DNA from: Spirosoma linguale DSM 74 | GTDB taxonomy: Bacteria; Bacteroidota; Bacteroidia; Cytophagales; Spirosomataceae | Direction: 5' to 3' | Assembly (NCBI GenBank): GCA_000024525.1 | Contig: CP001769.1 | Span: 5,799,001-5,863,000, forward strand | Length of the DNA: 64,000 nucleotides | Shown here: piece by piece, positions 56,033 to 64,000 of the stretch | Position numbering within the stretch: the stretch's first letter is position 1 | How the letters are laid out: every line of letters starts with the position of its first letter | The notes under the pieces: model-generated | Told to the model about the DNA's origin: nothing | The model's input: the letters and a program-made list of their open reading frames with translations, nothing else | The model's database searches: none | Program-made: the position numbers and the translations under genes

Positions 56033-59000
56033 TTACAGTTCTACATTCAGGCTAACCCCAACATACCGCAGCAACGGCAGTGCGGTCGATTCGAGTCCCA
56101 GCGACGAGTTGTTGACGTTGAATGCCGAGGCTTCCGGTGCAAAGCCCTCTGTCTTGCGTTGTAAGTAAAATAGATTCCGGCCATACACACCAGCCCGGAT
56201 ATTGCGGAACGGCGTATGGCTCACCAGCTTAGCCGGCAAACTGTAATTGAGCGTCATTTCCCGCAGGATAACGTAGCTGGCATCGTTCAGCATCTCTTCC
56301 GCTACCACGTTGTCTTTGTCCGGTGCCACGACGTTCCAATAGTCCTGCGCCCGTACCGTTTTGGTATTCGCCTGCCCGGTGCCGGTCCAGGTGCCATCGG
56401 CCGATTTCGAACCGACAACGCCTTCGGCAACGTAACTTCCATCGCGGCCCGGCAGCGTCTTTTTGATCGTGCCGTACACTAGTTCTTCGCGCAAGCTTTG
56501 CGAGTATACTTTGCCGCCCTGACTAACGTCGATCAGACCGGATAGAGTAAGACCTTTGTACCGGAATACGTTGTTGAAACCACCAATCCACTTCGGCAGT
56601 GCGTTACCCATTTCGTATAGGATCTTGGAATTTGTTTTGACCGGAAGGCCCGTGGCGGGGTCAATGATCCGATTTCCGGAGCCATCCCGAAGCCACTGAA
56701 ACCCGTTGCCCAGAATCGTACCAAACGGCTTGCCGGGTGTGGCTATAACCTGCACGCCCCGGTCGCTGCCAAGTATGTAGGTCGAAACCCCTTCCGCCAG
56801 CGAAACCACTTCGTTGCGGTTATGCGAGTAGTTCAATGTGGCATCCCAGGAGAAACCGGAAGCCAGCTTAACGGGCGTGGCATTGACCGACAGTTCGATG
56901 CCGTGGTTACGAATTTCACCCGCATTGATCAGTCGGGAAGTGAAGGTGCTCGACGGCGGCAGCGGTACGTTCAGAATCTGGTTTCGGGTGCTGGCATTGT
57001 AATAGGCAACCGTTACCCCCACCCGATTTTTGAACAGCCGCGCTTCCAGCCCAAACTCATTGGACGTAGTCAGCTCATTTTTCAGGTTTGGATCGGGAAT
57101 GGTCGACGCAAACGAAGCCAGTGGAATGCCGCCCTGGGTGTACTGGTCCAGCGAGTAATTTCCGTTGAGCTGGTACGGGCTGCCCGAGCTACCCGCCTGT
57201 GCCCAGGAAGCTCTTACCTTCACGAAACTCAGCGTCGGACTTTGCAACCGCAGCGCATCCGTCAGAATAAGGCTGCCGCTAATGGCCGGGTAAAAGAACG
57301 AGTTGTTTTTGGGCGACAGCGTCGACGACCAGTCATTCCGGGCCGAGAAATCGATGAACGCCATTTCCTTGTACCCAACCGACCCCGACCCATACACCGA
57401 ATTGATGGACGATTCCGTCAGGCCGAAGACATACGAATTGGTTAGCGTATTATTGATAATGAACAGATTAGGCGCAATAAATTCATTACCTGTATTGCCC
57501 GTTGTGCGCGAGTAATAACGCTGGTGGTTAGCGCCCAGGTTGAACGAGAACGAAATGTCGTCCGAAACCTTGGGCGTAAGAGACAGCAGTACATCGCTGT
57601 TATCTTCGCGGGTGCGGGTCACCTCTTCGGTAATATCCCCGTTTTTATTAGCCGTCACGTAGGTACCCTTGTCGCGGTAGCGGAATCGCTGATCGGTATA
57701 GAAATCCGTACCGGTACGGGCCGTCAGCCGGATCCAGTCGTTGAACTGATAACTCAGTCTGACCAGTCCGATAATTCGCTGGCGTTCATCCGAGTTGCGG
57801 GTTCGGGACATTGTCCAGTAGGGGTTCGCCGTTGACGAGTTGGTAGCGTAGGTTTTTTCGAGGCCTACGAAGGGCGTTGTACCGTAGCCGAGTTGTTTGG
57901 AAATATCAGCCGCCGTCCAGGCCGAATTGGCCAGAATATCCATTGGCATACTCCGGGGCTGACTGATAAAGATGTAGGCCGGGTTATCGGCTGCGTCGGA
58001 AACGGTTGGCCGGTTTACGCCCTGCTGAGCAATGTAATTAACCTTCACATCGGCCTCTAACTTCGAGGTAACTTTAGCCACCGTCCGTAAGCTGATGTTA
58101 TTCCGGTTAAGGGTATTGGTGGGTACATAGCCGTTGATATTCGTGTTGGAATAGGCCACCCGGTAGTTCACGGCATCGTTACCTCCCTCCAGACTCAGGT
58201 TGTTGACCATCTGTTTTTCGGTATTGAAAAACTTCTGGAAGGTATTGGGTTGCGGGGTCAGATTCAGCAAGTTGCCCCATTGGTCTTCATAAGGTTGCCC
58301 CTCCATACGCGGTCCCCAGCTTGAGCGGGTAAATCGGTCACGGCCACCGCTCATCTTGGGAACCCCCTGAATACCGGCGGCCTGAGCAGCTGCCCAAGTA
58401 TAGATTTTACCGTCATTTCCACGGAAGTTGGTAAACGTACCATCCAGACCCTGCCCGTATTCGTCCTGGAAATCGGGCAGTACCAGCGCATCACCCAGCG
58501 AGTAGTCAATGCCGTATTTAACCCCGATCCCTTTGCGGTTCTTACCCGACTTGGTCGTGATCAGCACTACGCCGTTACTGCCCCGCTGCCCGTATAGCGC
58601 AGCCGCGTTAGGGCCTTTCAGGACAGAGATCGTCTCAATGTCTTCGGAATTGATGTTCGAAATACCGTCGCCGTAGTCGATGCCGCCCGAGCTGCCGGGA
58701 GCCCTTGGGTTCTGGTTGTCCATCGGAATACCGTCGATCACATATAGCGGCTGGCTGTTTCCCACGAGCGAGTTAGCGCCCCGGATAATCACCCGCGACG
58801 AGCCACCGGCTCCATTGGCCGAGCGGGTCACCTGCACACCGGCCATTTTCCCGGCCAGGCTCGTAGCCACATTGGCCTCTTTAGCTGTTGCAATATCTTG
58901 CCCGTTCAGTTCCTGAATGGAATACCCCAGCGAACGCTTATCCCGTTTAATACCCAGTGCTGTAACAACCACTTCGCTCAGTACGGCATTATCTTCCGCC

Positions 59001-59299
59001 AGCGTTACCAACACATCTGTCCGACTTCCAACGGCCACTTCCTGACGAACAAACCCAACGCCCGAGAAAATCAGCGTAGCGGCCGGGTCGGCATTGACGG
59101 TAAACTTGCCGTTCACGTCTGTAACCGTTCCGCGCGTAGTTCCTCTTACCAATACGTTTATGCCCACGAGTGGCTCTTTTTTGGCATCGAGCACGGTTCC
59201 CTGAATGGGCGTCTGGGCCCATAGTGAGCTATAAAACAAAAAGGCTATCATGGTCATGAGTAGCCTTCTGCTCAAAAAGAAACGAAAAGTTCTTTTCAT
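56033..59299 (-). CDS. SusC/RagA TonB-dependent receptor, locus 2
   Basis: 1088 residues. Signal peptide (LLMTMIAFLFYSSLWAQ), then a carboxypeptidase-like domain directly (IQGTVLDAKKEPLVGINVLVRGTTRGTVTDVNG), with no STN domain, so no FecR signalling is expected. LSEVVVTALGIKRDKRSLGYS precedes the plug (RVIIRGANSLVGNSQPLYVIDGIPMD, ALYGQRGSNGVVLITTKSGK) and a barrel ending LPLLRYVGVSLNVEL. Imports an unknown ligand with the SusD partner downstream. No glycan enzyme adjoins it. Confidence 0.95.
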   Translation of the reverse strand: MKRTFRFFLSRRLLMTMIAFLFYSSLWAQTPIQGTVLDAKKEPLVGINVLVRGTTRGTVTDVNGKFTVNADPAATLIFSGVGFVRQEVAVGSRTDVLVTLAEDNAVLSEVVVTALGIKRDKRSLGYSIQELNGQDIATAKEANVATSLAGKMAGVQVTRSANGAGGSSRVIIRGANSLVGNSQPLYVIDGIPMDNQNPRAPGSSGGIDYGDGISNINSEDIETISVLKGPNAAALYGQRGSNGVVLITTKSGKNRKGIGVKYGIDYSLGDALVLPDFQDEYGQGLDGTFTNFRGNDGKIYTWAAAQAAGIQGVPKMSGGRDRFTRSSWGPRMEGQPYEDQWGNLLNLTPQPNTFQKFFNTEKQMVNNLSLEGGNDAVNYRVAYSNTNINGYVPTNTLNRNNISLRTVAKVTSKLEADVKVNYIAQQGVNRPTVSDAADNPAYIFISQPRSMPMDILANSAWTAADISKQLGYGTTPFVGLEKTYATNSSTANPYWTMSRTRNSDERQRIIGLVRLSYQFNDWIRLTARTGTDFYTDQRFRYRDKGTYVTANKNGDITEEVTRTREDNSDVLLSLTPKVSDDISFSFNLGANHQRYYSRTTGNTGNEFIAPNLFIINNTLTNSYVFGLTESSINSVYGSGSVGYKEMAFIDFSARNDWSSTLSPKNNSFFYPAISGSLILTDALRLQSPTLSFVKVRASWAQAGSSGSPYQLNGNYSLDQYTQGGIPLASFASTIPDPNLKNELTTSNEFGLEARLFKNRVGVTVAYYNASTRNQILNVPLPPSSTFTSRLINAGEIRNHGIELSVNATPVKLASGFSWDATLNYSHNRNEVVSLAEGVSTYILGSDRGVQVIATPGKPFGTILGNGFQWLRDGSGNRIIDPATGLPVKTNSKILYEMGNALPKWIGGFNNVFRYKGLTLSGLIDVSQGGKVYSQSLREELVYGTIKKTLPGRDGSYVAEGVVGSKSADGTWTGTGQANTKTVRAQDYWNVVAPDKDNVVAEEMLNDASYVILREMTLNYSLPAKLVSHTPFRNIRAGVYGRNLFYLQRKTEGFAPEASAFNVNNSSLGLESTALPLLRYVGVSLNVEL

Positions 59300-59352
59300 A
59301 TAGTTAACAATTTGATAATAATTTTTTAATACTAAATTAATATTAGCCTTCC

Positions 59353-59360
59353 CAAAACTA
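59353..59360 (-). promoter_or_regulatory. Probable -7 box of SusC locus 2
   Basis: On the minus strand, TAGTTTTG matches TAnnTTTG exactly, giving a leader of about 45 bases to the ATG at 59299. No convincing -33. Confidence 0.45.
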
Positions 59361-59415
59361 ATGATTTGTCTGAGTACTTGATATAGTTAATAGTCTAATT
59401 CTTCAGAGTCAGGCA

Positions 59416-59440
59416 TAAAAAAAGCCCTGTTTTCCAGGGC
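59416..59440 (-). terminator. Intrinsic terminator of the SDR gene
   Basis: On the minus strand, GCCCTG-GAAAA-CAGGGC is followed by seven or eight T. It lies 28 bases past the SDR stop at 59469 and before the SusC promoter. Confidence 0.85.
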
Positions 59441-59468
59441 CATTTAAGTTATGTCATAAGAAATAAGC

Positions 59469-60272
59469 TCAGCGCGTCAGCAAACCGGCATCCAGCACAA
59501 ACTGCGAACCTGTTACATACCGTGCTTTATCCGACACCAGAAACAGCACCATCGCCGAAACGTCTTCGGGCTCTACCCAGGGAACCGGCAGCAGGTTGCC
59601 CGCCGAGCGTTCGGCGATTTCCTGCGTGGTTGTCCCTTCCAGTTCAGCCAGTCCGTCATTCATGGGTGTGTTGACACCCGTCGGGTGGATAGAATTGACG
59701 CGGATGTTGTACGGTGCCAGCTCAATGGCCCACGACTTAGTCAGGCCGACGAGTCCCCATTTGGAGGCCGCGTAATGGCTCAGCCGATTCATACCCCGCA
59801 ATCCGGCAATGGACGAGTTGTTAAGAATTACGCCCGATTGCTGTGCCATCATAATCGGAATTACCCGTTTGGCTACCAGCCAAGCGCCTTTGAGGTTAAT
59901 GTCGAGCATGGCATCCCACTCTTCTTCGGGTAATTCGTGCACTAGCCCATACGCGCAGATGCCCGCATTGTTGAAGAGAATATCAATCCGTCCCAAACTA
60001 CCCAGGGCGGCATCGACAGCGCGTTTGATATCCTCGTCCCGTCGAACGTCGCCCTGAGCGGTCAGGCACGAAACGCCAAAGGTTTCAACCGTCCGCTTCA
60101 GCGAATCCAGCTCACTTTCTGAGCCGAGGGCATAACCGGGATAAGCCATTGGTTTGGCCAGATCGAAGGCCACAATATGAACACCTTCCTGAGCCAGCGC
60201 CAGCGCGACAGCCCGCCCCTGCCCGTGTGCCGCTCCGGTAATAAATGCTACTTGACCACGCAGATCAGCCAT
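59469..60272 (-). CDS. SDR oxidoreductase resembling the mycofactocin-coupled subgroup
   Basis: 267 residues. Classical SDR with VAFITGAAHGQGRAVALALA (dinucleotide loop), VAFDLAK (NAD-type Asp), GDVRRDEDIKRAVD, NNAGIC, NNSSIA (Ser) and YAASKWGLVGLTKSWAIELAP (Tyr-x3-Lys). The short insertion after the Asp (YPGYALGSESELDSLKRTVE) resembles the lid of mycofactocin-associated dehydrogenases, but no mycofactocin genes are present. Its start overlaps the preceding gene by 8 bases, so the two are translationally coupled. Substrate unknown. Confidence 0.88.
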   Translation of the reverse strand: MADLRGQVAFITGAAHGQGRAVALALAQEGVHIVAFDLAKPMAYPGYALGSESELDSLKRTVETFGVSCLTAQGDVRRDEDIKRAVDAALGSLGRIDILFNNAGICAYGLVHELPEEEWDAMLDINLKGAWLVAKRVIPIMMAQQSGVILNNSSIAGLRGMNRLSHYAASKWGLVGLTKSWAIELAPYNIRVNSIHPTGVNTPMNDGLAELEGTTTQEIAERSAGNLLPVPWVEPEDVSAMVLFLVSDKARYVTGSQFVLDAGLLTR

Positions 60273-60828
60273 GGGTGTTGGTGGGGTTTTCGGGTTGAGT
60301 TAAGGGAAGATAGGGATAGAGGTATTCGTCGACATCAACGTTCAGCGCGTTGTTGAACACGTTCGTGGCGATCATCTGCCCGGCAAAGGCCACCAGCACC
60401 ACAATCTGCTCATCGGTGAATCGGTCGGCAATGGGTGCGTACAGCTCGTCCGGGATTTCGCCTTTGTTCCGGGCAATGGCACTGCCAAAATCAATAAGTT
60501 TCTGTTCGTCGCCGGTCAGTTGGATGGCCTCGGGGCGTTCGCCATTGTCGATGATGATCCGCCGGAAGAACGTTGAACAGACGGGGCAGTCCGACCCCTC
60601 CGAAATAGCATGAGCGTACAGATACGCCAGCCGGTTCCCGACAATCGCTTTCACCTGGTCGTAGAGCGGGTACCACTGCATGTAAATCTGAAAAGACAAC
60701 AACGACCTCCCCAGCGTAGCTTTCATGTTCGTGATGCGGCTACCGGGATGATCCGTTACGTGCCCGTCGAAAGCGGCCTGTACATCGGGCGTCGCTTCGC
60801 CAGGCGAAAGGGGTGTAATGCGTGGCAT
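60265..60828 (-). CDS. Carboxymuconolactone decarboxylase/AhpD-like protein
   Basis: 187 residues of the AhpD/CMD all-helical fold: GNRLAYLYAHAISEGSDCPVCSTFFRR carries a CxxC, preceded by Glu as in AhpD, but the His that usually follows (CxxCxxxH) is Phe here. FTDEQIVVLVAFAGQMIATNVFNNAL is the last conserved helix. Likely a small redox or decarboxylase-like enzyme working with the SDR, with which it overlaps by 8 bases. The aminotransferase gene ends 33 bases upstream on the same strand. Confidence 0.82.
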   Translation of the reverse strand: MPRITPLSPGEATPDVQAAFDGHVTDHPGSRITNMKATLGRSLLSFQIYMQWYPLYDQVKAIVGNRLAYLYAHAISEGSDCPVCSTFFRRIIIDNGERPEAIQLTGDEQKLIDFGSAIARNKGEIPDELYAPIADRFTDEQIVVLVAFAGQMIATNVFNNALNVDVDEYLYPYLPLTQPENPTNTHG

Positions 60829-60861
60829 AGAAAAAGGGGCAAACAGCCTGTGTTGATCTGC

Positions 60862-62103
60862 TTACAACTGCCTCAATCGTTCGGCGGCCTGTTGCAGCAC
60901 GGCATCATCTTTGGCAAAGCAGAACCGCAAGAGCTTATAATCGTTCTTCTGGTTATAAAATACCGAAACAGGAATCGACGCCACGCCAATTTCTTTAGTT
61001 AGTCGGATGGCGAGATCATAATCCGGCTCATCGGTAATGGCGGCATACGAAACGGTCTGAAAAAAACTTCCCTCGGCGGGCTTGAGCGTAAAACGTGAAC
61101 CCTGCAAACCAGCCAGAAACAGGTCGCGTTTACGCTGGTAAAAATCCGGTAACTGCCGATAGTGCGCCGGTTCCTGTAGGTAGTCGGCCAGGGCGTACTG
61201 AATGGGGGTAACGGTGCTGAAGGTCAGGTATTGGTGGACTTTACGAAACTCGACACTCAGTTCTTTGGGGGCCAGGCAGTAACCTATTTTCCAGCCCGTA
61301 ATGTGAAACGTTTTTCCGAACGACCCGATAATGAACGTGCGCTCCTGAAGTTCGGGGTGGGTCATGAGTGAGTGGTGCTTCCGCCCATCGAACAGGATGT
61401 GCTCGTACACTTCATCGCTCACAATCCAGATGTTGCGGTCACGTATCAGATCGGCCAGTTGGTTAAGATCATCAGCCGTCCAGACGTAGCCGGTAGGATT
61501 ATGGGGCGTATTAACCAGAATGAGCCGGGTTTTCTCCGTAATCTTTTCGCTAACCTGCTGCCAGTCGATGGCGTAATCCGACGAATCCACCGCACCGACG
61601 GACCGGCCGGACGAAGCCACGCTGGGCGAATCCACGCTGGGCGAATCTACGCCGGACGGGGTCAATGTGACATAAATAGGAATGCCGCCGTTGAGTTCGA
61701 TGGCAGGAACGTAGCTGTCGTATGCGGGCTCCAGCACGATCACTTCGTCGCCGGGGCGGACAACGGCGGTGACGGCCGCGAAGATGGCTTCGGTAGCGCC
61801 GGAGGTAACCGTCACTTCCGATTCCGGGTCGTAGGCAACGTTGTATTCAGCGAAGGTCTTCTGGGCTAACGCTTCCCGCAGGGCCGGAACGCCGGTCATG
61901 GGGGCATATTGATTGAATCCAGCGCGCAGGTACTTCTCAACCAGCGATACCAGTTCGGGCGAGCAGTCGAATCCGGGAAACCCCTGCGACAGATTGATGG
62001 CCCCGGTTTCGGTCGCCAGCTTCGACATGACCGTAAAAATCGTGGTACCTACGTTGGGCAGTTTAGAAGTAAGCGCAACCCTTGTTGTTATCGGTGTACT
62101 CAT
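60862..62103 (-). CDS. Class I/II PLP aminotransferase (methionine aminotransferase-like)
   Basis: 413 residues. Fold-type I aminotransferase: LPNVGTTIFTVMSKLA and INLSQGFPGFDCSPEL at the start, TVTSGATEAIFAAVTA, NTPHNPTGYVWT, VSDEVYEHILFDG, SFGKTFHITGWKIGY (PLP Lys about 262) and LRFCFAKDD at the end. Best match in style is the YbdL/methionine aminotransferase group (about 385 residues). The surplus length comes from a Ser/Val/Asp-rich insertion (SGVDSPSVDSPSVASSGRSV) encoded by 15-bp tandem repeats. It may transaminate keto-methylthiobutyrate or aromatic amino acids. Confidence 0.88.
   Translation of the reverse strand: MSTPITTRVALTSKLPNVGTTIFTVMSKLATETGAINLSQGFPGFDCSPELVSLVEKYLRAGFNQYAPMTGVPALREALAQKTFAEYNVAYDPESEVTVTSGATEAIFAAVTAVVRPGDEVIVLEPAYDSYVPAIELNGGIPIYVTLTPSGVDSPSVDSPSVASSGRSVGAVDSSDYAIDWQQVSEKITEKTRLILVNTPHNPTGYVWTADDLNQLADLIRDRNIWIVSDEVYEHILFDGRKHHSLMTHPELQERTFIIGSFGKTFHITGWKIGYCLAPKELSVEFRKVHQYLTFSTVTPIQYALADYLQEPAHYRQLPDFYQRKRDLFLAGLQGSRFTLKPAEGSFFQTVSYAAITDEPDYDLAIRLTKEIGVASIPVSVFYNQKNDYKLLRFCFAKDDAVLQQAAERLRQL
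61582..61656. repeat. Intragenic 15-bp tandem repeat in the aminotransferase
   Basis: Five units beginning at 61582, 61597, 61612, 61627 and 61642 (CGAATCCACGCTGGG type; the last three clearest). They encode pentapeptides of the form xxVDS. A minisatellite inserted in frame. Confidence 0.75.
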
Positions 62104-62129
62104 TATAAGTCAATTACTACAATAATATC

Positions 62130-62231
62130 GCTGGCGCGGGCATTTGCCCGTGCCTCTTCATTTAGCAAGCATTCGCTTGCGTCAGTAAACACTGACTGCA
62201 TAAAAAGGCACGGGCAAATGCCCGCGCCAGC
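62130..62231. repeat. Structured inverted repeat, family A copy 3
   Basis: Reversed relative to copies 1 and 2: outer stem GCTGGCGCGGGC...GCCCGCGCCAGC, with GCAAGC-attc-GCTTGC and GTCAGT-aaac-ACTGAC hairpins. Lies between the DUF1684 gene and the aminotransferase gene. Confidence 0.85.
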
Positions 62232-62242
62232 CTCCCTCCTCC

Positions 62243-63184
62243 TCAATGCTCACCGTATCGTTTTTCGCCCGCCGTCACGGCCACTGCCAGCTTGTTCTGC
62301 TTCGGCGGAATCGGACAGGTGGCAAACGGAGTAAACGCGCAGGGCGGATTAATAGACTGATTAAAATCCAGAACAACCAATCCTTTCTCACCAACGCCCG
62401 AAACAGGCCTGTCGGCATACAGGAACCGGCCGGCCCCGTAGGTTTCATGGGCATTAGTTGGATCGCCGAACAGGATAAAAAGCTTGTCTCCCTCTTCAAC
62501 GGCATCCAGCCGATACGTTTTTCCGGCCCGCTCAAAGACCAGCGTACCCGCCAGCGGCTGCTGCGACGTCAGGCCCAGCACATCAATGATCGGGATGGTC
62601 GTGGGTGTCGATGGGGTTTCGAGCCGGGCCTTTATTCGCCAGCTTTCATCGATGGGGTAGCGGTCGATGGTCTGAAACTCTTTCAGTTGCGGGCTGTCCA
62701 GATCGCGGAGCCGAACGCCATATTTAGGTCCACGCTTGATGATAAACCAGCGCAGAGAGCCATGTGCCAGCACAAGCGGTTTCTGATCGGGAGCAAAAAT
62801 AACCAGCGGCCCGGTAACAGGTTTGCCATCAGCCAGAACGGCTGCACCCACTTTGGGCACAAAGCGCACATGCCCATTTTCCAGGTAAAGCGCACCCAAA
62901 TCGGCGGGCGCATCGGCAACTGGAAAAGCCAGATCGAAGTCGGTGCCGCGTCCGAGCGAGTTCTTGCCGTTGCTGAGCCAGAATAGTCCGGCCAGATTTA
63001 GCCAGCCGGTTTCGCTTTTGAGGGAGTTGATGCGCGTCTGATGCCAGGCATCAATCTGTTCTTTGTAAGACGGCCCGTCGGCATTACGCCAGCCAACGGA
63101 GGCCGCCATCGCCAGAAACCATATCCCGAAAAAACACCGCGAGTAGTTATTTAAAGGGCCGATAGGCTGATTAATAAACTTCAT
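62243..63184 (-). CDS. DUF1684-family exported protein
   Basis: 313 residues with an N-terminal hydrophobic segment (CFFGIWFLAMAASVGW) as signal or anchor. DUF1684 is recognised by ETGWLNLAGLFWLSNGKNSLGRG and the C-terminal FNQSINPPCAFTPFATCPIPP...NKLAVAVTAGEKRY, with conserved Cys pair. A beta-rich exported protein; the family function is not established. Its ATG lies 14 bases inside the end of the peroxiredoxin-like gene, so the two are translationally coupled. Confidence 0.88.
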   Translation of the reverse strand: MKFINQPIGPLNNYSRCFFGIWFLAMAASVGWRNADGPSYKEQIDAWHQTRINSLKSETGWLNLAGLFWLSNGKNSLGRGTDFDLAFPVADAPADLGALYLENGHVRFVPKVGAAVLADGKPVTGPLVIFAPDQKPLVLAHGSLRWFIIKRGPKYGVRLRDLDSPQLKEFQTIDRYPIDESWRIKARLETPSTPTTIPIIDVLGLTSQQPLAGTLVFERAGKTYRLDAVEEGDKLFILFGDPTNAHETYGAGRFLYADRPVSGVGEKGLVVLDFNQSINPPCAFTPFATCPIPPKQNKLAVAVTAGEKRYGEH

Positions 63185-63794
63185 AATGCACCTGGTTAAG
63201 ACGATAAACAGCAGAAACTACGGATTCGGCATCGAGCGACCGGTCGAAGTTTTCATCCAGCACGTGGTAGGCAATCCGGCGGTCCTGCCCAATTACGTAC
63301 AACGCCGGTGTAAAGGCATCTTCCGAGATACCCGAAATACGCTCCCACACAGGGTGATCCTCACTGTACACCCCGAACCGCCGGGCCACTGTCGATTCGG
63401 CATCATACGCCACCCGAAAATCCAGCTCACCTATCTGCCGGGCCAATATACTCGGTGATTCGTTGGAAAACACAACCAATTCGGCATCGACGGCCAGCAA
63501 AGCCTGATTTAGCCGAACCAGCGACTCCAGGTACGGCCGGGCGTAGCGTCCCCAGCAGGGGCAATAAAAGCTAACGACCAGCGGACGCACGTTTATCAGG
63601 TCGAGAATAGACGTGGCCGCTTTGGGCAATTTCTGGCCGAAGACCGAAGCCCGCCAATCGTTTGGCGCACCGGCCAGGCTGAAAAATGGAGCCATATCGC
63701 CCGTAAGCAGGGGCTTAACCGAAACGGTTTTGTCGCGGGGCAGCGTCGTTACCGAGCGTATGTCGCCTAATTCATTTTGAAATTCGAGTGTCAT
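63171..63794 (-). CDS. Peroxiredoxin/AhpC-TSA-like protein with CPC motif
   Basis: 207 residues without a signal peptide. The thioredoxin fold is seen in GDMAPFFSLAGAPND, RPLVVSFYCPCWGRYARPYLESL (Cys at about 79 and 81), LVVFSNESPSILARQIGELDFRVAYD, RRFGVYSEDHPVWE and AFTPALYVIGQDRRIAYHVLDENFDRS. The usual TxxC peroxidatic motif is replaced by CPC, as in the poorly known peroxiredoxin-like branch of Bacteroidota. The role may be a thiol-based reductase or peroxidase. First gene of a pair with DUF1684. Confidence 0.82.
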   Translation of the reverse strand: MTLEFQNELGDIRSVTTLPRDKTVSVKPLLTGDMAPFFSLAGAPNDWRASVFGQKLPKAATSILDLINVRPLVVSFYCPCWGRYARPYLESLVRLNQALLAVDAELVVFSNESPSILARQIGELDFRVAYDAESTVARRFGVYSEDHPVWERISGISEDAFTPALYVIGQDRRIAYHVLDENFDRSLDAESVVSAVYRLNQVHYEVY

Positions 63795-63848
63795 GTGTAT
63801 TTGCGTTTACAGGTTTTGTGTCAGACAGCAAGATTTAGTTCTAATGGT

Positions 63849-64000
63849 TTAGGAAGTTCCGTATACCAGTTGAAAATAACGCTTTTGAACAAGAGAGAAA
63901 TAAGCCCAGATGGCCAGTCCACCAATGTAGGCCAGGACAATGAACATTGGATAACCCAGCAGGGTATACAGCGCCAGCCACAACACCGCCACGCGGCCAA
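63849..64000 (-). CDS. Membrane protein, C-terminal fragment at window edge
   Basis: 49 codons and a TAA stop are visible on the minus strand; the rest lies beyond the window. The sequence is very hydrophobic (VAVLWLALYTLLGYPMFIVL and YIGGLAIWAYFSLVQKRYF), predicting two spans. Not enough remains to name it. Confidence 0.7.
   Translation of the reverse strand, partial: GRVAVLWLALYTLLGYPMFIVLAYIGGLAIWAYFSLVQKRYFQLVYGTS

Overview
The window looks like chromosomal DNA of a Bacteroidota bacterium of the order Cytophagales, most like Spirosoma and its relatives. The signs are three SusD-type and two SusC-type outer-membrane genes, an ECF sigma factor/FecR pair feeding an STN-domain SusC receptor, many large exported beta-propeller/cytochrome c proteins, a eukaryote-type NADP isocitrate dehydrogenase, few Shine-Dalgarno sequences, and several TAnnTTTG-type -7 boxes. 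I assign the order from gene content and style only; there is no rRNA or tRNA gene in the window.

Layout. 1-8.9 kb: the tail of a SusD gene, an exported DNase-I-fold phosphodiesterase, an M20 amidohydrolase, two exported proteins of unknown role, isocitrate dehydrogenase, a Dabb protein and a histidine-phosphatase lipoprotein. 9.1-23.0 kb: two blocks of periplasmic 'DUF1080 / SGNH / beta-propeller-cytochrome c' genes separated by a beta-barrel protein, a small exported protein, a cysteine-synthase-like enzyme and a TlpA-type thioredoxin. 23.4-39.1 kb: a pectin/galacturonate utilisation locus (sigma factor, FecR, SusC, SusD, GH28, UxaA, UxaC, CE8 pectinesterase, GH43). A 25-bp operator-like sequence occurs once before the sigma gene and once before uxaA. 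39.2-41.0 kb: an SDR oxidoreductase and an AraC-type regulator. 41.2-54.4 kb: a trehalose and stress block (TreS-maltokinase fusion, OtsA-OtsB fusion, OmpR/HisKA two-component pair, a small membrane protein, DUF389, a coiled-coil membrane protein, an HMA-like protein and a TPR protein). 54.5-64.0 kb: on the minus strand, a second SusC/SusD pair, an SDR/AhpD-like pair, an aminotransferase, a DUF1684 protein, a peroxiredoxin-like protein and the end of a membrane protein.

Most notable observation: four promoters between 44.6 and 52.7 kb share one 58-bp architecture. Each has four half-sites of consensus YTCTAAG at an exact 11-bp period, then a 10-bp gap, then a CAGCTTTG-like -7 box. They precede otsAB, a 68-residue membrane protein, the coiled-coil/HMA-like operon and the TPR gene, and the only response regulator in the window lies among them. 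This looks like a local regulon of that two-component system, with trehalose synthesis as one output.

The second theme is the density of inverted repeats between genes. There are at least three dispersed families (1345/47745/62130; 15648/32464/36168; 8970/49280), GC-rich hairpins inside the pectin operon, a 71-bp nearly perfect palindrome that includes a stop codon (23024), and a perfect 56-bp-arm inverted repeat (32301). Those between convergent genes probably terminate transcription. The others are more like mobile or REP-like palindromes.
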